Shown in pieces: positions 1-9,030 of a DNA stretch of 47,401 nucleotides. Source of the stretch: an uncultured Clostridia bacterium. GTDB lineage: Bacteria; Bacillota; Clostridia; Christensenellales; CAG-314. A model generated the notes under the pieces. It was not told the origin of the DNA, ran no database searches, and saw nothing but the letters and a program-made list of their open reading frames with translations. The DNA lies in NCBI GenBank assembly GCA_947586855.1, contig CANPXV010000011.1, positions 1-47,401 of the forward strand, read 5' to 3'. The translations under genes and the position numbers were made by a program. Each line of letters begins with the position of its first letter. Position 1 is the stretch's first letter.

Positions 1-1416
1 TACGCCATGAGCAAAAAGAAGGCGCAGATGATGAAGGACCTCGGCGAGCTGTTTGTGCACGGCGGCACCTGGACCAACGGCGAAACGGTGCCGGGCTGCG
101 TCAAAAACGGCATACCCGAGGACGTTGCGTTGGAAATTTACAAGCAGCTGGACGACTTTTCGCAATATGCCTTCAACAAATCTCACGCCACCTGCTACGC
201 CTATGTCACCTACCAGACGGCCTGGCTCAAAAACTACTACCCTGTCGAGTTTATCTGTGCGCTGCTCAACAACCGCATAAGCGACATTTCTCAAATCAAA
301 AAGTACATGGCCTATGCCAAGTCGCAGGGCATTGCAGTGCTCCCGCCGGACATCAACCGCAGCCGAGACGAGTTCCGTGTGGAAAACGGCGCCATTCGCT
401 TTGGTCTCGGGGGCATACGCAACATCGGCGTGGGCATTGTCAGGCAGATAGTGGAAGAGCGCGAGCGCGGCGGCGACTTTGCGGATATGTCCGATATGTT
501 TGACCGTTGCTTCTCCTTCATCAACAAGCGCATGATCGAAAACTTTATCAAGGGCGGCGCATTCGACTGTTTTGGCCGCACCCGTGCCGATATGTTGCAG
601 TACTACAACGACGAACTCAATGAGGTGGCCGAGAACGTCAAGACCCGTGCCACAGGTCAGTTGTCTATTTTCGATCTGCTGCCCGACATCCGCCCCAACA
701 CCCGTCCATCGCACACCCAGATAAAGGAATTCAGCAAAGAGGTGCTGTACAACTACGAAAACGAAGTGCTTGGCGTCTACATGACGGGCAGTCCGCTGGA
801 CGACTACGACGATATGGCCAAGATGTATCGCTTCGATTTCGACACGTCCGAGACCATGGCCTATGTGCCCGAGGGCAGCGAGGACGGCGAGCCTGTGCGC
901 CCCAAGGTAAGCAAGCGCAGCGTCACCACGGGCGGCGTGTTGCGCAACATCAGGGTCACTGTAGGCAGGGATAACCAACGTCTGGCCTTTGGCGTGTTGG
1001 AGGACAAGTTCGACTCCATCGAGGTGGGGCTGTACGGCGCCTCCTACGAAAAATACAAAACGCTGTTTGCCGAGGATGCGTTTGTGGTGGTCAAGGGCAA
1101 CCTCGGCGAGGGACGAGACGGCTACAAGATAACTATCCGGGAGCTTATCGACCCACGCTCCGACCAGACCAAGCGAGATGTCGCCGCCGAGCAGCCCCGC
1201 AACATCACCCTCTGGCTGCGTATGGACGAGCGCAACGAGGAAAAATACGCCCGTGCGCTGGACGCTATGCAGCAGTACGAGGGCGATATCCCCGTCAAGT
1301 TCCGTATCGAGGGGCAAAGCTACGCCATGGAAACGCACGTCCGCAAATGTCAGGGCATCATCTACGAGCTGTCGGATATTCTGGGCGAAAAGAACGTGAT
1401 GTTTTTTGAAAAATAA
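1..1416 (+). CDS. dnaE: DNA polymerase III alpha subunit (DnaE), C-terminal part, 5' partial
   Basis: The frame is open from the first base, so this is the 3' part of a longer gene; the ATG at 7 is internal. Visible are the end of the polymerase/fingers region (FNKSHATCYAYVTYQTAWLK, about residues 56-75), the helix-hairpin-helix region (FGLGGIRNIG) and the C-terminal OB-fold (VTTGGVLRNIRVTVG to VVVKGNL), in the order expected for bacterial DnaE. It is the replicative polymerase catalytic subunit. The two ends of the OB-fold and a terminal domain are intact and the stop is TAA. A strong hairpin terminator follows. Only about 470 of the expected 1100-1200 residues are in the window. Confidence 0.96.
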   Translation, partial: YAMSKKKAQMMKDLGELFVHGGTWTNGETVPGCVKNGIPEDVALEIYKQLDDFSQYAFNKSHATCYAYVTYQTAWLKNYYPVEFICALLNNRISDISQIKKYMAYAKSQGIAVLPPDINRSRDEFRVENGAIRFGLGGIRNIGVGIVRQIVEERERGGDFADMSDMFDRCFSFINKRMIENFIKGGAFDCFGRTRADMLQYYNDELNEVAENVKTRATGQLSIFDLLPDIRPNTRPSHTQIKEFSKEVLYNYENEVLGVYMTGSPLDDYDDMAKMYRFDFDTSETMAYVPEGSEDGEPVRPKVSKRSVTTGGVLRNIRVTVGRDNQRLAFGVLEDKFDSIEVGLYGASYEKYKTLFAEDAFVVVKGNLGEGRDGYKITIRELIDPRSDQTKRDVAAEQPRNITLWLRMDERNEEKYARALDAMQQYEGDIPVKFRIEGQSYAMETHVRKCQGIIYELSDILGEKNVMFFEK

Positions 1417-1434
1417 TCGCATATTTGCTTTTGC

Positions 1435-1468
1435 AAGGGCTTTCCGTTGTAGCGGAAAGCCCTTTTTT
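1435..1468 (+). terminator. Intrinsic terminator after dnaE
   Basis: A 12-bp perfect stem, AAGGGCTTTCCG (1435-1446) with CGGAAAGCCCTT (1453-1464), has a 6-nt loop and runs into a T tract. It lies 18 nt after the dnaE stop. Confidence 0.9.
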
Positions 1469-1561
1469 GTGCTTTTTGCCCCTTTGCGGGATTTTCTTGT
1501 ATTGAAGGCGCAATTTTTTTCCAAATTGTCGCAAAGATTTGCCGCCGCAGTGCAATTTTGC

Positions 1562-1590
1562 TTGACAAACGGGCGATAATATTGTACATT
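1562..1590 (+). promoter_or_regulatory. Promoter of the MarR-protease pair
   Basis: TTGACA (1562-1567), 17-nt spacer, TACATT (1585-1590). The predicted start of transcription is next to the palindrome at 1599-1612. Confidence 0.7.
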
Positions 1591-1598
1591 TATGAATA

Positions 1599-1612
1599 GT
1601 CCCGTTTGGGAC
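1599..1612. promoter_or_regulatory. Palindrome, candidate MarR operator
   Basis: GTCCC-GTTT-GGGAC is a perfect 5-bp inverted repeat at the expected transcription start, between the -10 box and the MarR start codon. MarR proteins commonly autoregulate from such sites; the assignment here is inference. Confidence 0.4.
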
Positions 1613-1632
1613 AATATTTATCGAGGCGCAAA

Positions 1633-2091
1633 ATGCAAAGAGACGAATTGTTGGATTACATTCACAATATATTTTTGGTAAAGCAGCGTGTAGATGAAGA
1701 GGTCGCCGCCCAAACCGACCTCAGCCCGTTGGAAGTGCACATGATAAACTTTGTCAAAATGCACTCCGACGACCCCACGGCGGCAGGGATGGAGCGCAAG
1801 CACCGTATCAAAAAGAACACCATATCGGTGCATGTGGAAAATCTTGTGCAGGGCGGCTATCTTGTGCGGCAAAACCGAGAGGGCGACCGCCGCAAGGTGA
1901 TCCTGACTCTGACGGACAAGGGAGAGGAGATTGCCCGTCGCACCTACGAGCGCAGTCAGCAGGTGGGGCGCATGCTCAGCCGCAACCTCACCGAGCAGGA
2001 GCTGCAATCTATGATAAAGTGTTTTCGCATAGTAAGCGACAACGCATTGGAGCTGCTCAACAAACCATTGGGCAGCAAGGAGGAACTATGA
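1633..2091 (+). CDS. MarR family transcriptional regulator
   Basis: A 152-residue winged-helix protein of normal MarR length. Visible are the N-terminal dimerisation helix, the recognition region (HRIKKNTISVHVENLVQGGY) and the wing (REGDRRKVILTLTDKGEE), whose D-R-R-K-V-x-L-T-x-x-G pattern is the family signature. I chose ATG 1633 over an upstream in-frame TTG at 1606 because GAGG (1623-1626) sits 6 nt before it, and the TTG lies inside the candidate operator. It overlaps the next gene by ATGA, so the two are co-transcribed. It probably controls this operon and perhaps the ABC exporter downstream; the ligand is unknown. Confidence 0.92.
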   Translation: MQRDELLDYIHNIFLVKQRVDEEVAAQTDLSPLEVHMINFVKMHSDDPTAAGMERKHRIKKNTISVHVENLVQGGYLVRQNREGDRRKVILTLTDKGEEIARRTYERSQQVGRMLSRNLTEQELQSMIKCFRIVSDNALELLNKPLGSKEEL

Positions 2092-3311
2092 ACAAACGTT
2101 TAGCGATTGCAATATGTGCGTTTGCGGCGCTGTTATGTTGTATATTTGCAGGTTGCACACCGATAGCTCGGCAGGTCAGCGACTACACTGCAACAATCTA
2201 CGAGGCGCAGCCCGCATCCGCAACGGAAAGCGCCATCGAGACGCTTGCCCGCATACGTCCCACAGTGGTGGACGTCACCAGCTACGCCGAGCAGGGCACA
2301 GCGGCAGGCAGCGGAGTTATCATATCCCACGCCACCGTTGGTGACACCGAGCGCTACTTTGTTGTCACCAACCACCATGTGATCGAGGGCGGCGAAAGCT
2401 ACTCGGTAGATGTGCTAAATATCGCCGACGACGGTTCCGAATCCACCTCTCACTACGATGCGCAGCTTGTGGGCAGCTCTATGAAGCGGGATATCGCCGT
2501 TTTGGCGCTGAGTGCCGACAAGGGCACGCAGCTGACTGTGGCGCAGTTTATCAAGGATAGCGACGCCGTCAAGGTGGGCACCGAGGTGCTGGCGATAGGC
2601 AATCCTTTGGGCATTTTGGGCGGCACTGTCACGCACGGTATCGTATCCGCCACCAAGCGGCAGGTTTCGGTGGAGGAAATCGGCACAATGACCCTCATGC
2701 AGACTGACGCTTCCATCAACGGTGGCAACTCGGGCGGCGGCCTATTCAACACAGATGGGCTGCTTGTGGGGATAATCAACTCCGGCTACGACACCTACAA
2801 CGGGCAGTCGGTAGAGGGACTCAATTTCGCCATCCCCGCCAACGACGCCAAGTATGCGGCGTCCTCCATCATCGATACCTATCAGGAGACGGAGGGCAAC
2901 GTAAGCAAATTCGGCTATGTGCAGGGCGACACCAATCTGGCCGTCACATTTTCTTCCGCCACGCTGTATGCAACCAGCTCTTTGGCCTCCCGCAACAACT
3001 ATCTGGTGGCCGCGGCCTCTGCGGGCAGTCCCTTCCGCAGCGAGTGGGGCGCCAGCACCAAAGTGATAGTGTCCATTGCCGTCAACGGTCAAAAGGTCAA
3101 CCTCACCGAGAAGGGCAGCAGCTCCTACACGGTCATCGACGTTGCAAACAGAGCCTTTACCGATGTGCAGGCGGGCGATCAAGTGACCGTGGAGTACAAG
3201 GACGTGATGTCCGCAGGCGCCTCGATATTGGGCTTTGGCCGCAACTACGTGGGCACGCAGGTCAAAACGGTAACTGTCACGGCCGAGCAATATGTGTATC
3301 AACCGTCCTGA
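2088..3311 (+). CDS. Trypsin-like serine protease lipoprotein (HtrA/DegP-like)
   Basis: The 407-residue protein starts with a lipoprotein signal peptide and lipobox FAGC (Cys23), so it should be anchored outside the membrane. The catalytic triad is visible: His97 in TNHHVI, Asp135 in KRDIAVL, Ser215 in GGNSGGGLF, in the HtrA order. The C-terminal about 120 residues (from about 285) do not show a clear PDZ carboxylate-binding loop; they look beta-rich and could be a divergent PDZ-like or other domain. Start: ATG 2088 with AAGGAGG (2077-2083), overlapping the MarR stop. It may act in envelope protein quality control, coupled to MarR regulation. Confidence 0.88.
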   Translation: MNKRLAIAICAFAALLCCIFAGCTPIARQVSDYTATIYEAQPASATESAIETLARIRPTVVDVTSYAEQGTAAGSGVIISHATVGDTERYFVVTNHHVIEGGESYSVDVLNIADDGSESTSHYDAQLVGSSMKRDIAVLALSADKGTQLTVAQFIKDSDAVKVGTEVLAIGNPLGILGGTVTHGIVSATKRQVSVEEIGTMTLMQTDASINGGNSGGGLFNTDGLLVGIINSGYDTYNGQSVEGLNFAIPANDAKYAASSIIDTYQETEGNVSKFGYVQGDTNLAVTFSSATLYATSSLASRNNYLVAAASAGSPFRSEWGASTKVIVSIAVNGQKVNLTEKGSSSYTVIDVANRAFTDVQAGDQVTVEYKDVMSAGASILGFGRNYVGTQVKTVTVTAEQYVYQPS

Positions 3312-3333
3312 CAAATGGGCAGTGCAAATCGGT

Positions 3334-3362
3334 TTACACTTTGCACAATGTTGTATATAATA
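3334..3362 (+). promoter_or_regulatory. Promoter of the ABC exporter pair
   Basis: TTTACA (3334-3339), 17-nt spacer, TATAAT (3357-3362). The leader that follows carries a small GC hairpin (GGCTGC...GCAGCC, about 3391-3412) before the ribosome site. Confidence 0.8.
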
Positions 3363-3425
3363 GATTGATAAATATATAGTAAAAAATTGGGGCTGCGCCG
3401 CAGGGTGCAGCCAAAGGGGATAAAC

Positions 3426-5276
3426 TTGATAAGAAAATTGCTAAAAGGAGCCAAAGGCTACGAGCTCCAATCGATATTGACCGTGCTGCTGGTGCTGTGC
3501 GAAACAGCGCTGGAAGTGGTTCTGCCGATATTTATGTCCAACATACTCAACACCATGCAGCTGTATGCTGTGTCGGGCAACGAGCTGACCTCGGACATGA
3601 TGTACTACGATTTTATCGGCGGCAGCGGCGTGCAGACGGTTCTCAAAGGCACGGTGATATTCGGCGACAAAAACCTGTTGCTCAACACGGTGTACACCTA
3701 CGGCATACTCATGATCATTTCAGCACTGTTTTCGCTCACATTCGGCGGATTGGCGGGTTGGTTGTGTGCCGTTGCGGGCGCAGGATTTTCCAAAAACATG
3801 CGCAACAAGCTGTTCAACAAGATACAAGGTTTCAGCTTTGCCAATGTGGACAAATTCAGCACCGCAAGCCTTGTCACCCGTTCCACAACGGATATCAACA
3901 ATGCGCAAAACAGCTTTATGATGATTATCCGCACCGTCATCAGGGCGCCCGCCATGCTCATTTTCAGCACGGTGATGGCCTTTATGACCGAGCCGAAGAT
4001 GGCCTGGATATTCCTCGGGGCGATACCCGCCTTGGGCGTGGTGATGTTTTTGATTTCCACCAGGGTGCACCCCTTGTTCAAGTCCATGCTCAAAAAGTAC
4101 GACAAGATGAACGCCGACGTGCAGGAGGATCTGATGGCGATAAGGGTCGTCAAGGCCTTTGTGAGGGAGGACTACGAGGAGCAAAAGTACCGCCAATCCA
4201 CCGAGCAGGTGCGCCAAGCCCACCTCAAAGCGGAAAAACTCATGATACTGATGAACCCGCTCACCAGCCTGATAATGTACAGCACCATCATAGGTTTGCT
4301 CATTATCGGCGGCACGGATATAGCTGTCGGCACAATGCAGGGCGGCACGCTTACCGCAATGATGAACTACTGCACGCAGATACTCAGCAGCGTGATGATG
4401 ATATGCTTTATCGCTGTGCAATTGGTGCTTAGCCGTGCCAGCATCGACCGTATCTACGAGGTGTTGGAGACGGATTCCACCATCAAGGACGGTCCCCGCA
4501 CCGACAAAACCGTCGATAGCGGCAGCGTCGACTTTGTAGATGTGGATTTCAGCTATTCCGACAACGCCGACAACCTCACCTTGGAGCACATCAATCTGCA
4601 CATCGATTCCGGCCAGAGCGTGGGCATCATCGGCGGCACGGGCGACGGCAAAAGCAGCCTTGTGCAGCTCATTCCCCGTTTCTACGACGTGCTGGGCGGC
4701 CACGTGCTTGTGGACGGCACCGACGTCAGGGAGTACTCGCTGTTCAACTTGCGAGAGGGCGTATCCATGGTGCTGCAAAAGAACGTGCTGTTCAGCGGGA
4801 CGATACGCCAAAACCTGCTGTGGGGCAACAAGGACGCCACTCAGGAGGAGATTGAGGCGGCGTGCAAGGCGGCCTGCGCACACGACTTTATCATGTCCTT
4901 CCCCGATGGGTACGAAACCGACCTCGGGCAGGGCGGGGTGAACGTCTCAGGCGGGCAAAAGCAACGTCTGTGCATTGCCCGTGCGCTGCTCAAAAAGCCC
5001 AAAATTATGATACTTGACGACTCCACAAGCGCAGTGGACACCGCCACCGACGCACAGATCCGTCGGGGCCTCAAACAGCTTAGCGCCGACATGACCACGA
5101 TCATCATTGCCCAGCGCATTTCCTCTGTGGAAAATTGCGACAAAATAGTGGTGCTGGACGACGGCAAAATCAACGCCGTTGGCACCCATGCCGAGTTGCT
5201 CAAAAACAACTCTATCTATCAGGAGGTGTACCGTTCGCAACAGAAGGGTACAGTAGAACAAGGGGGTGATAACTGA
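3426..5276 (+). CDS. ABC exporter half-transporter, degenerate-site subunit
   Basis: A 616-residue type IV (ABCB-like) half-transporter: six membrane helices over about residues 15-310, then a nucleotide-binding domain from about 370. Walker A is GGTGDGKSS, with Asp where Ser/Ala is usual. The signature is VSGGQKQR. Walker B ends ILDDSTSAVD, so the catalytic Glu is Asp, as in the degenerate subunit of heterodimeric exporters. Start chosen: TTG 3426, 6 nt after AAAGGGG. The in-frame TTG at 3387 lies inside the leader hairpin and adds an atypical N-terminus. It pairs with the next gene (TGATG overlap). Substrate unknown; multidrug or peptide export is plausible. Confidence 0.93.
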   Translation: MIRKLLKGAKGYELQSILTVLLVLCETALEVVLPIFMSNILNTMQLYAVSGNELTSDMMYYDFIGGSGVQTVLKGTVIFGDKNLLLNTVYTYGILMIISALFSLTFGGLAGWLCAVAGAGFSKNMRNKLFNKIQGFSFANVDKFSTASLVTRSTTDINNAQNSFMMIIRTVIRAPAMLIFSTVMAFMTEPKMAWIFLGAIPALGVVMFLISTRVHPLFKSMLKKYDKMNADVQEDLMAIRVVKAFVREDYEEQKYRQSTEQVRQAHLKAEKLMILMNPLTSLIMYSTIIGLLIIGGTDIAVGTMQGGTLTAMMNYCTQILSSVMMICFIAVQLVLSRASIDRIYEVLETDSTIKDGPRTDKTVDSGSVDFVDVDFSYSDNADNLTLEHINLHIDSGQSVGIIGGTGDGKSSLVQLIPRFYDVLGGHVLVDGTDVREYSLFNLREGVSMVLQKNVLFSGTIRQNLLWGNKDATQEEIEAACKAACAHDFIMSFPDGYETDLGQGGVNVSGGQKQRLCIARALLKKPKIMILDDSTSAVDTATDAQIRRGLKQLSADMTTIIIAQRISSVENCDKIVVLDDGKINAVGTHAELLKNNSIYQEVYRSQQKGTVEQGGDN

Positions 5277-7222
5277 TGCCTCCCCGCACAAAGTATATGG
5301 GCGCACAGCGTCCGCACAACCTCAAAGGAACGCTTTTTCGGCTGCTTGGCTACCTCAAACCCTACAAAGGGCGCATGGTAGTGGTGTTTTTGTGCGTGAT
5401 AGTGCAAAGTCTGGCCAACGTTTTGGCTACGTCACTGCTCAAACCGCTGCTAAACGGCCTTGCCGCCGGCAAAGATGCGGTTGTCTCGCTTACCGGATTT
5501 GCCTTTTTGGATAAATATGCGCTCACGGGCGTGTTAGAGGACAAAATGGTGTTCCTCGGCGGCGTGGTTGGTCTGATGGCGGCGATATATGTGCTGGCAT
5601 TGGGCACCAACTACCTGCTCAACCGATTGCTCGTTGCCGTATCCACCTCCACCATCAAAAAGCTGCGCGACGACCTCTTCACGCATATGCAAACGTTGCC
5701 CGTCAGAGTGTTTGACAACACCACCCACGGCGAGCTGATGAGCCGCTACACCAACGACATCGACATGATGAACGAGTTTATCGCCCGTGCCCTGCCGCAA
5801 TTTGTAAGCAGCGCCGCCACGATAATAGGCGTTTTCGTAATCATGTTTGTGATGGATTGGCAGCTGGCATTGGTGATGGTGGGCATGCTGATCGTCATGG
5901 GCATTCTCGTCAAGTTTATCGGCGGCCGTTCCAAGCGCAACTTTGTGGCGCAGCAAGCCGCAGTGGGCAAGCTAAACGGCTACGTTGAGGAAATGACCGA
6001 GGGGCAAAAGGTGGTAAAGGCCTTCAACCACGAGGAGATCGCCGCTGCCGAGTTCGACGTCATCAACAGTCATTGGGCAACCGTTTCGGCACGGGCCAAC
6101 AGCTATGCCAACATCATGGGCCCGATAATGAACAACCTGTCCCACTTCTTTTACGCAGGCATTGCCATTTTCGGTGCGCTGATTGCCACCCAATCGGATA
6201 ACCCCCTCAACTATGTGGGCACAATTGCGGCATTTTTGCTGTATATCCGCAACATCACCATGCCGATACAGCAGATCTCGCAGCAAATCAACTTGCTGTT
6301 TATGGCTGTGGCGGGCGGCGAGCGTGTGTTTGCGCTTATGGATACCCCGCCCGAGGTGGACGACGGCTATGTCACCCTTGTCAACGCCGTGATAGCCCCC
6401 GACGGCACCATTACCGAAAGCGCCTCTCGCACGGGCCATTGGGCGTGGAAGCATCCGCACTCCGACGGCACCGTCACCTACACCGAGCTGAAAGGCGACG
6501 TGGTGTTTGAGGACGTCACGTTTGGCTACGAGGAGAACAAAACTGTGCTGCACGACGTGTCGCTGTACGCTCACCCCGGCCAAAAGATAGCCTTTGTGGG
6601 CAGCACGGGCGCAGGCAAAACCACGATAACCAACCTCATCAACCGCTTCTACGACGTGCCCGACGGCAAGATCCGCTACGACGGCATCAACATCAACAAG
6701 ATCAAAAAGGCCGACTTGCGCCGTTCGCTTGCAATGGTGTTGCAGGATACCCACCTGTTTACGGGCACCGTCATGGACAACATCCGCTACGGCCGTCTGG
6801 ACGCCACCGACGAGGAGTGTATCGCCGCCGCCAAATCGGCCAATGCGCACCAATTTATCAAGCACTTGCCCGATGGCTACCAGACCATGCTGACCCGTGA
6901 CGGCGAAAACCTGTCCCAAGGGCAGCGCCAACTTCTTGCCATTGCCCGTGCCGCCGTGGCCGATCCGCCTGTGCTCATTCTCGACGAGGCCACCAGCAGC
7001 ATCGACACCCGCACCGAGTGGCTGATAGAAAAGGGTATGGACGCCCTGATGGACGGCCGCACGACCTTTGTGATAGCCCACAGATTGTCCACCGTACGCA
7101 ACAGCGACGCCATCATGGTGTTGGAACACGGCGTCATCATCGAGCGGGGCAACCACGACGACCTGATAGCGCAGCGTGGCAAGTACTACCAACTGTACAC
7201 AGGCATGTTCGAACTGTCCTGA
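5276..7222 (+). CDS. ABC exporter half-transporter, canonical-site subunit
   Basis: A 648-residue partner of the preceding gene, starting on an ATG that overlaps its stop. The membrane domain covers about residues 20-330. The nucleotide-binding domain begins near 400: Walker A GSTGAGKTT, signature LSQGQRQL, Walker B ILDEATSSID with the catalytic Glu. Between membrane domain and NBD is an insertion of about 35 residues (roughly 365-400, DGTITESASRTGHWAWKHP), as seen in many TM288/LmrD-like subunits. One canonical and one degenerate ATP site is the known asymmetric design of heterodimeric exporters. Confidence 0.94.
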   Translation: MPPRTKYMGAQRPHNLKGTLFRLLGYLKPYKGRMVVVFLCVIVQSLANVLATSLLKPLLNGLAAGKDAVVSLTGFAFLDKYALTGVLEDKMVFLGGVVGLMAAIYVLALGTNYLLNRLLVAVSTSTIKKLRDDLFTHMQTLPVRVFDNTTHGELMSRYTNDIDMMNEFIARALPQFVSSAATIIGVFVIMFVMDWQLALVMVGMLIVMGILVKFIGGRSKRNFVAQQAAVGKLNGYVEEMTEGQKVVKAFNHEEIAAAEFDVINSHWATVSARANSYANIMGPIMNNLSHFFYAGIAIFGALIATQSDNPLNYVGTIAAFLLYIRNITMPIQQISQQINLLFMAVAGGERVFALMDTPPEVDDGYVTLVNAVIAPDGTITESASRTGHWAWKHPHSDGTVTYTELKGDVVFEDVTFGYEENKTVLHDVSLYAHPGQKIAFVGSTGAGKTTITNLINRFYDVPDGKIRYDGININKIKKADLRRSLAMVLQDTHLFTGTVMDNIRYGRLDATDEECIAAAKSANAHQFIKHLPDGYQTMLTRDGENLSQGQRQLLAIARAAVADPPVLILDEATSSIDTRTEWLIEKGMDALMDGRTTFVIAHRLSTVRNSDAIMVLEHGVIIERGNHDDLIAQRGKYYQLYTGMFELS

Positions 7223-7271
7223 TTGATTGCAATTGCGACCCGTTTGGCAAAATTGCCACCCCATTTCGTCA

Positions 7272-7307
7272 AAAACGGCTTGAAACAAAGATGTTTCAAG
7301 CCGTTTT
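7272..7307. terminator. Bidirectional terminator between convergent genes
   Basis: A 16-bp perfect stem, AAAACGGCTTGAAACA (7272-7287) with its complement (7292-7307), loop AAGA, flanked by A and T runs on both sides. It ends the ABC pair on the plus strand and can also serve the minus-strand acyltransferase. Confidence 0.85.
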
Positions 7308-7436
7308 GTATTATTGAAAAATTAGGTTTTTGTAAAAAGTTGCGGTGCGATAGCCGCTAAAAAAATCAAATCAGATGGTCCGACCTTGGATATGCGCTCG
7401 TCTTGCTGTCCTCACACAGTGATGTCGGCGTGGCGT

Positions 7437-8150
7437 TCACTCCTTGATGTGTTCCTCAAACAGGCTGTTCACTTGGTCGCAAAACTCTTGCGCAATCTGT
7501 TGGCGGTTCAACCCCCGCTGTTCGTAGTCGGTGTAGAAGCTCGGGAAGCCTATCACAATCTTTTTGTATTCGGGGTGGTAGTACACGGGGTAGATAGGTA
7601 TATCCTCGCCGTTTTTTCTTCGATAAAATTTTGCCAGCTCCACAAACCCGGCAAAAAAACTCGAAAGGTGCTCGTTGTAGCCCTCGTTGCTGTCCTCGGG
7701 GAAGATGATTATCCCCAGGTCGCTATCCAGCACACGCATACTTTTGCGCAGCGTAGCGATAAAGCGTTGGTCGTTGTAGCTGGCGATAACACGCAGCCCC
7801 TTGTAGAAGAATGGCGCAAATCCCGCCTCAAAAAATGCCAAAACAGTGGCAACAAACTTGTTTTTGTGCCGTTTTTGCACAAAGTAGACGTCTTTCAGGT
7901 AGCGATAGCGTTGTTTCCAGCTGCCAAGCATGGGCCAGGCGCCCCATTGTGCAAACTTTGCGGGTAGATACAAATTGTACATCACCGGGCCAAACATCGC
8001 CGCATGGTTGGCAACATAGATTGCCTTGTCGGGCAGCTCTCCCGACAAGCTCACGATCTGCGGCTTTTTGAAAAACAGTTTCAGCACTTTGGCCACGCCG
8101 CCCCACACGGGTTGTTTTTTGGGTATTTCGTTTTTGATATGTTTGCTCAT
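7437..8150 (-). CDS. Lysophospholipid acyltransferase-like protein (PlsC family)
   Basis: 237 residues, the length of a compact 1-acyl-glycerol-3-phosphate acyltransferase. The region YVANHAAMFGPVMY fits motif I (NHx4D) in place and spacing, but the Asp is missing: H is followed by AAMFG. A later IIIFPEDSNEG matches the FPEG motif and IYPVYYH matches the last motif. It probably acts on phospholipid or glycolipid acylation at the membrane, but without the Asp the chemistry is uncertain. It has its own promoter at 8233-8261; no strong ribosome site is visible before ATG 8150. Family call is fairly safe, activity is not. Confidence 0.75.
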   Translation of the reverse strand: MSKHIKNEIPKKQPVWGGVAKVLKLFFKKPQIVSLSGELPDKAIYVANHAAMFGPVMYNLYLPAKFAQWGAWPMLGSWKQRYRYLKDVYFVQKRHKNKFVATVLAFFEAGFAPFFYKGLRVIASYNDQRFIATLRKSMRVLDSDLGIIIFPEDSNEGYNEHLSSFFAGFVELAKFYRRKNGEDIPIYPVYYHPEYKKIVIGFPSFYTDYEQRGLNRQQIAQEFCDQVNSLFEEHIKE

Positions 8151-8232
8151 CGTTGATATTGTGGGATAGCGGCACGCAATTTTTATCGTCGCAGTGCAAT
8201 GTCGGCGGCTTGCCGCTCCGTTTGTTAAGTAT

Positions 8233-8261
8233 ATTATAGCACCAAAAAGCCGTTTGGTAAA
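8233..8261 (-). promoter_or_regulatory. Promoter of the acyltransferase
   Basis: Read on the minus strand: TTTACC (8261-8256), 17-nt spacer, TATAAT (8238-8233). Confidence 0.65.
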
Positions 8262-8300
8262 TGTTTATGGCAACGTAGATTACAAAATCGACACAAACTG

Positions 8301-8329
8301 TTTACCTTTTGCAAGTTTTACGCTAAAAT
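8301..8329 (+). promoter_or_regulatory. Promoter of the first two-component system
   Basis: TTTACC (8301-8306), 17-nt spacer, TAAAAT (8324-8329), 23 nt before the response-regulator start. It is divergent from the acyltransferase promoter. Confidence 0.65.
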
Positions 8330-8352
8330 ATATACAAGAAGGTGCACAAGCT

Positions 8353-9030
8353 ATGTTTGATATTCTTGTAGTAGAAGACGACAAAAACACTCGCAAGCTG
8401 CTGTCCACGGTTATCGGCGGTGCAGGCTACAACGTGCTGCTCGCCCAAAACGGAGAGCAGGCCCTGGACGTGTTGGAGCACAATCACGTCGATTTGATGG
8501 TGCTGGACGTCATGATGCCCAAAATGGACGGCTTCACCCTGACGGAAACGCTGCGGGGCGGCGGCAGCCAGATGCCCATATTGATACTATCCGCCAAGCA
8601 AAACGTGGTGGATATCAAGCGGGGCTTTTTGGTGGGCATCGACGACTACCTCACCAAACCTTTCGATTTCGACGTGCTGCTGCTGCGTATCAAGGCGCTG
8701 CTCAGGCGCAGCAAGATCGTCACGGAAAACAAACTTACGGTGGGCGGCACCACGCTGGACTACAACTCCTACCTCGTCACCACACCCGACAGTGAGGAGC
8801 AGCTGCCCCAAAAGGAGTTTTTGTTGCTGTTCAAGCTGCTAAGCTATCCCAATGTGGTGTTTACCCGTCTGCAACTTATGGACGAAATCTGGGGTATGGA
8901 TGCCGAAAGCGACGAGCACACTGTCAACGTGCACATCAACAGACTGCGCACCCGTTTTGCCGATAACAAGGATTTTGAGATTGTTACCGTCAGAGGGTTG
9001 GGCTACAAGGCGGTGCGACATGACGAATAG
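8353..9030 (+). CDS. OmpR/PhoB-type response regulator
   Basis: 225 residues. The receiver domain (1-120) shows VVEDD near residue 7, the phospho-acceptor Asp in DLMVLDVMMPKMDGF, and the Lys of LTKPFDF. The C-terminal winged helix (about 130-225) ends VRGLGYKA, the OmpR-family signature. ATG 8353 is preceded by AAGGTG and starts exactly at the usual receiver N-terminus; the longer upstream frame has no ribosome site. It overlaps the kinase gene by 11 nt. Confidence 0.93.
   Translation: MFDILVVEDDKNTRKLLSTVIGGAGYNVLLAQNGEQALDVLEHNHVDLMVLDVMMPKMDGFTLTETLRGGGSQMPILILSAKQNVVDIKRGFLVGIDDYLTKPFDFDVLLLRIKALLRRSKIVTENKLTVGGTTLDYNSYLVTTPDSEEQLPQKEFLLLFKLLSYPNVVFTRLQLMDEIWGMDAESDEHTVNVHINRLRTRFADNKDFEIVTVRGLGYKAVRHDE

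Noticed and set aside
3387-3425. TTG start 39 nt upstream for the first ABC gene
   Set aside because: It starts inside a leader hairpin; TTG 3426 has a ribosome site and gives the standard N-terminus.
7386-7967. Plus-strand open frame over the acyltransferase
   Set aside because: Antisense shadow with no recognisable domain.
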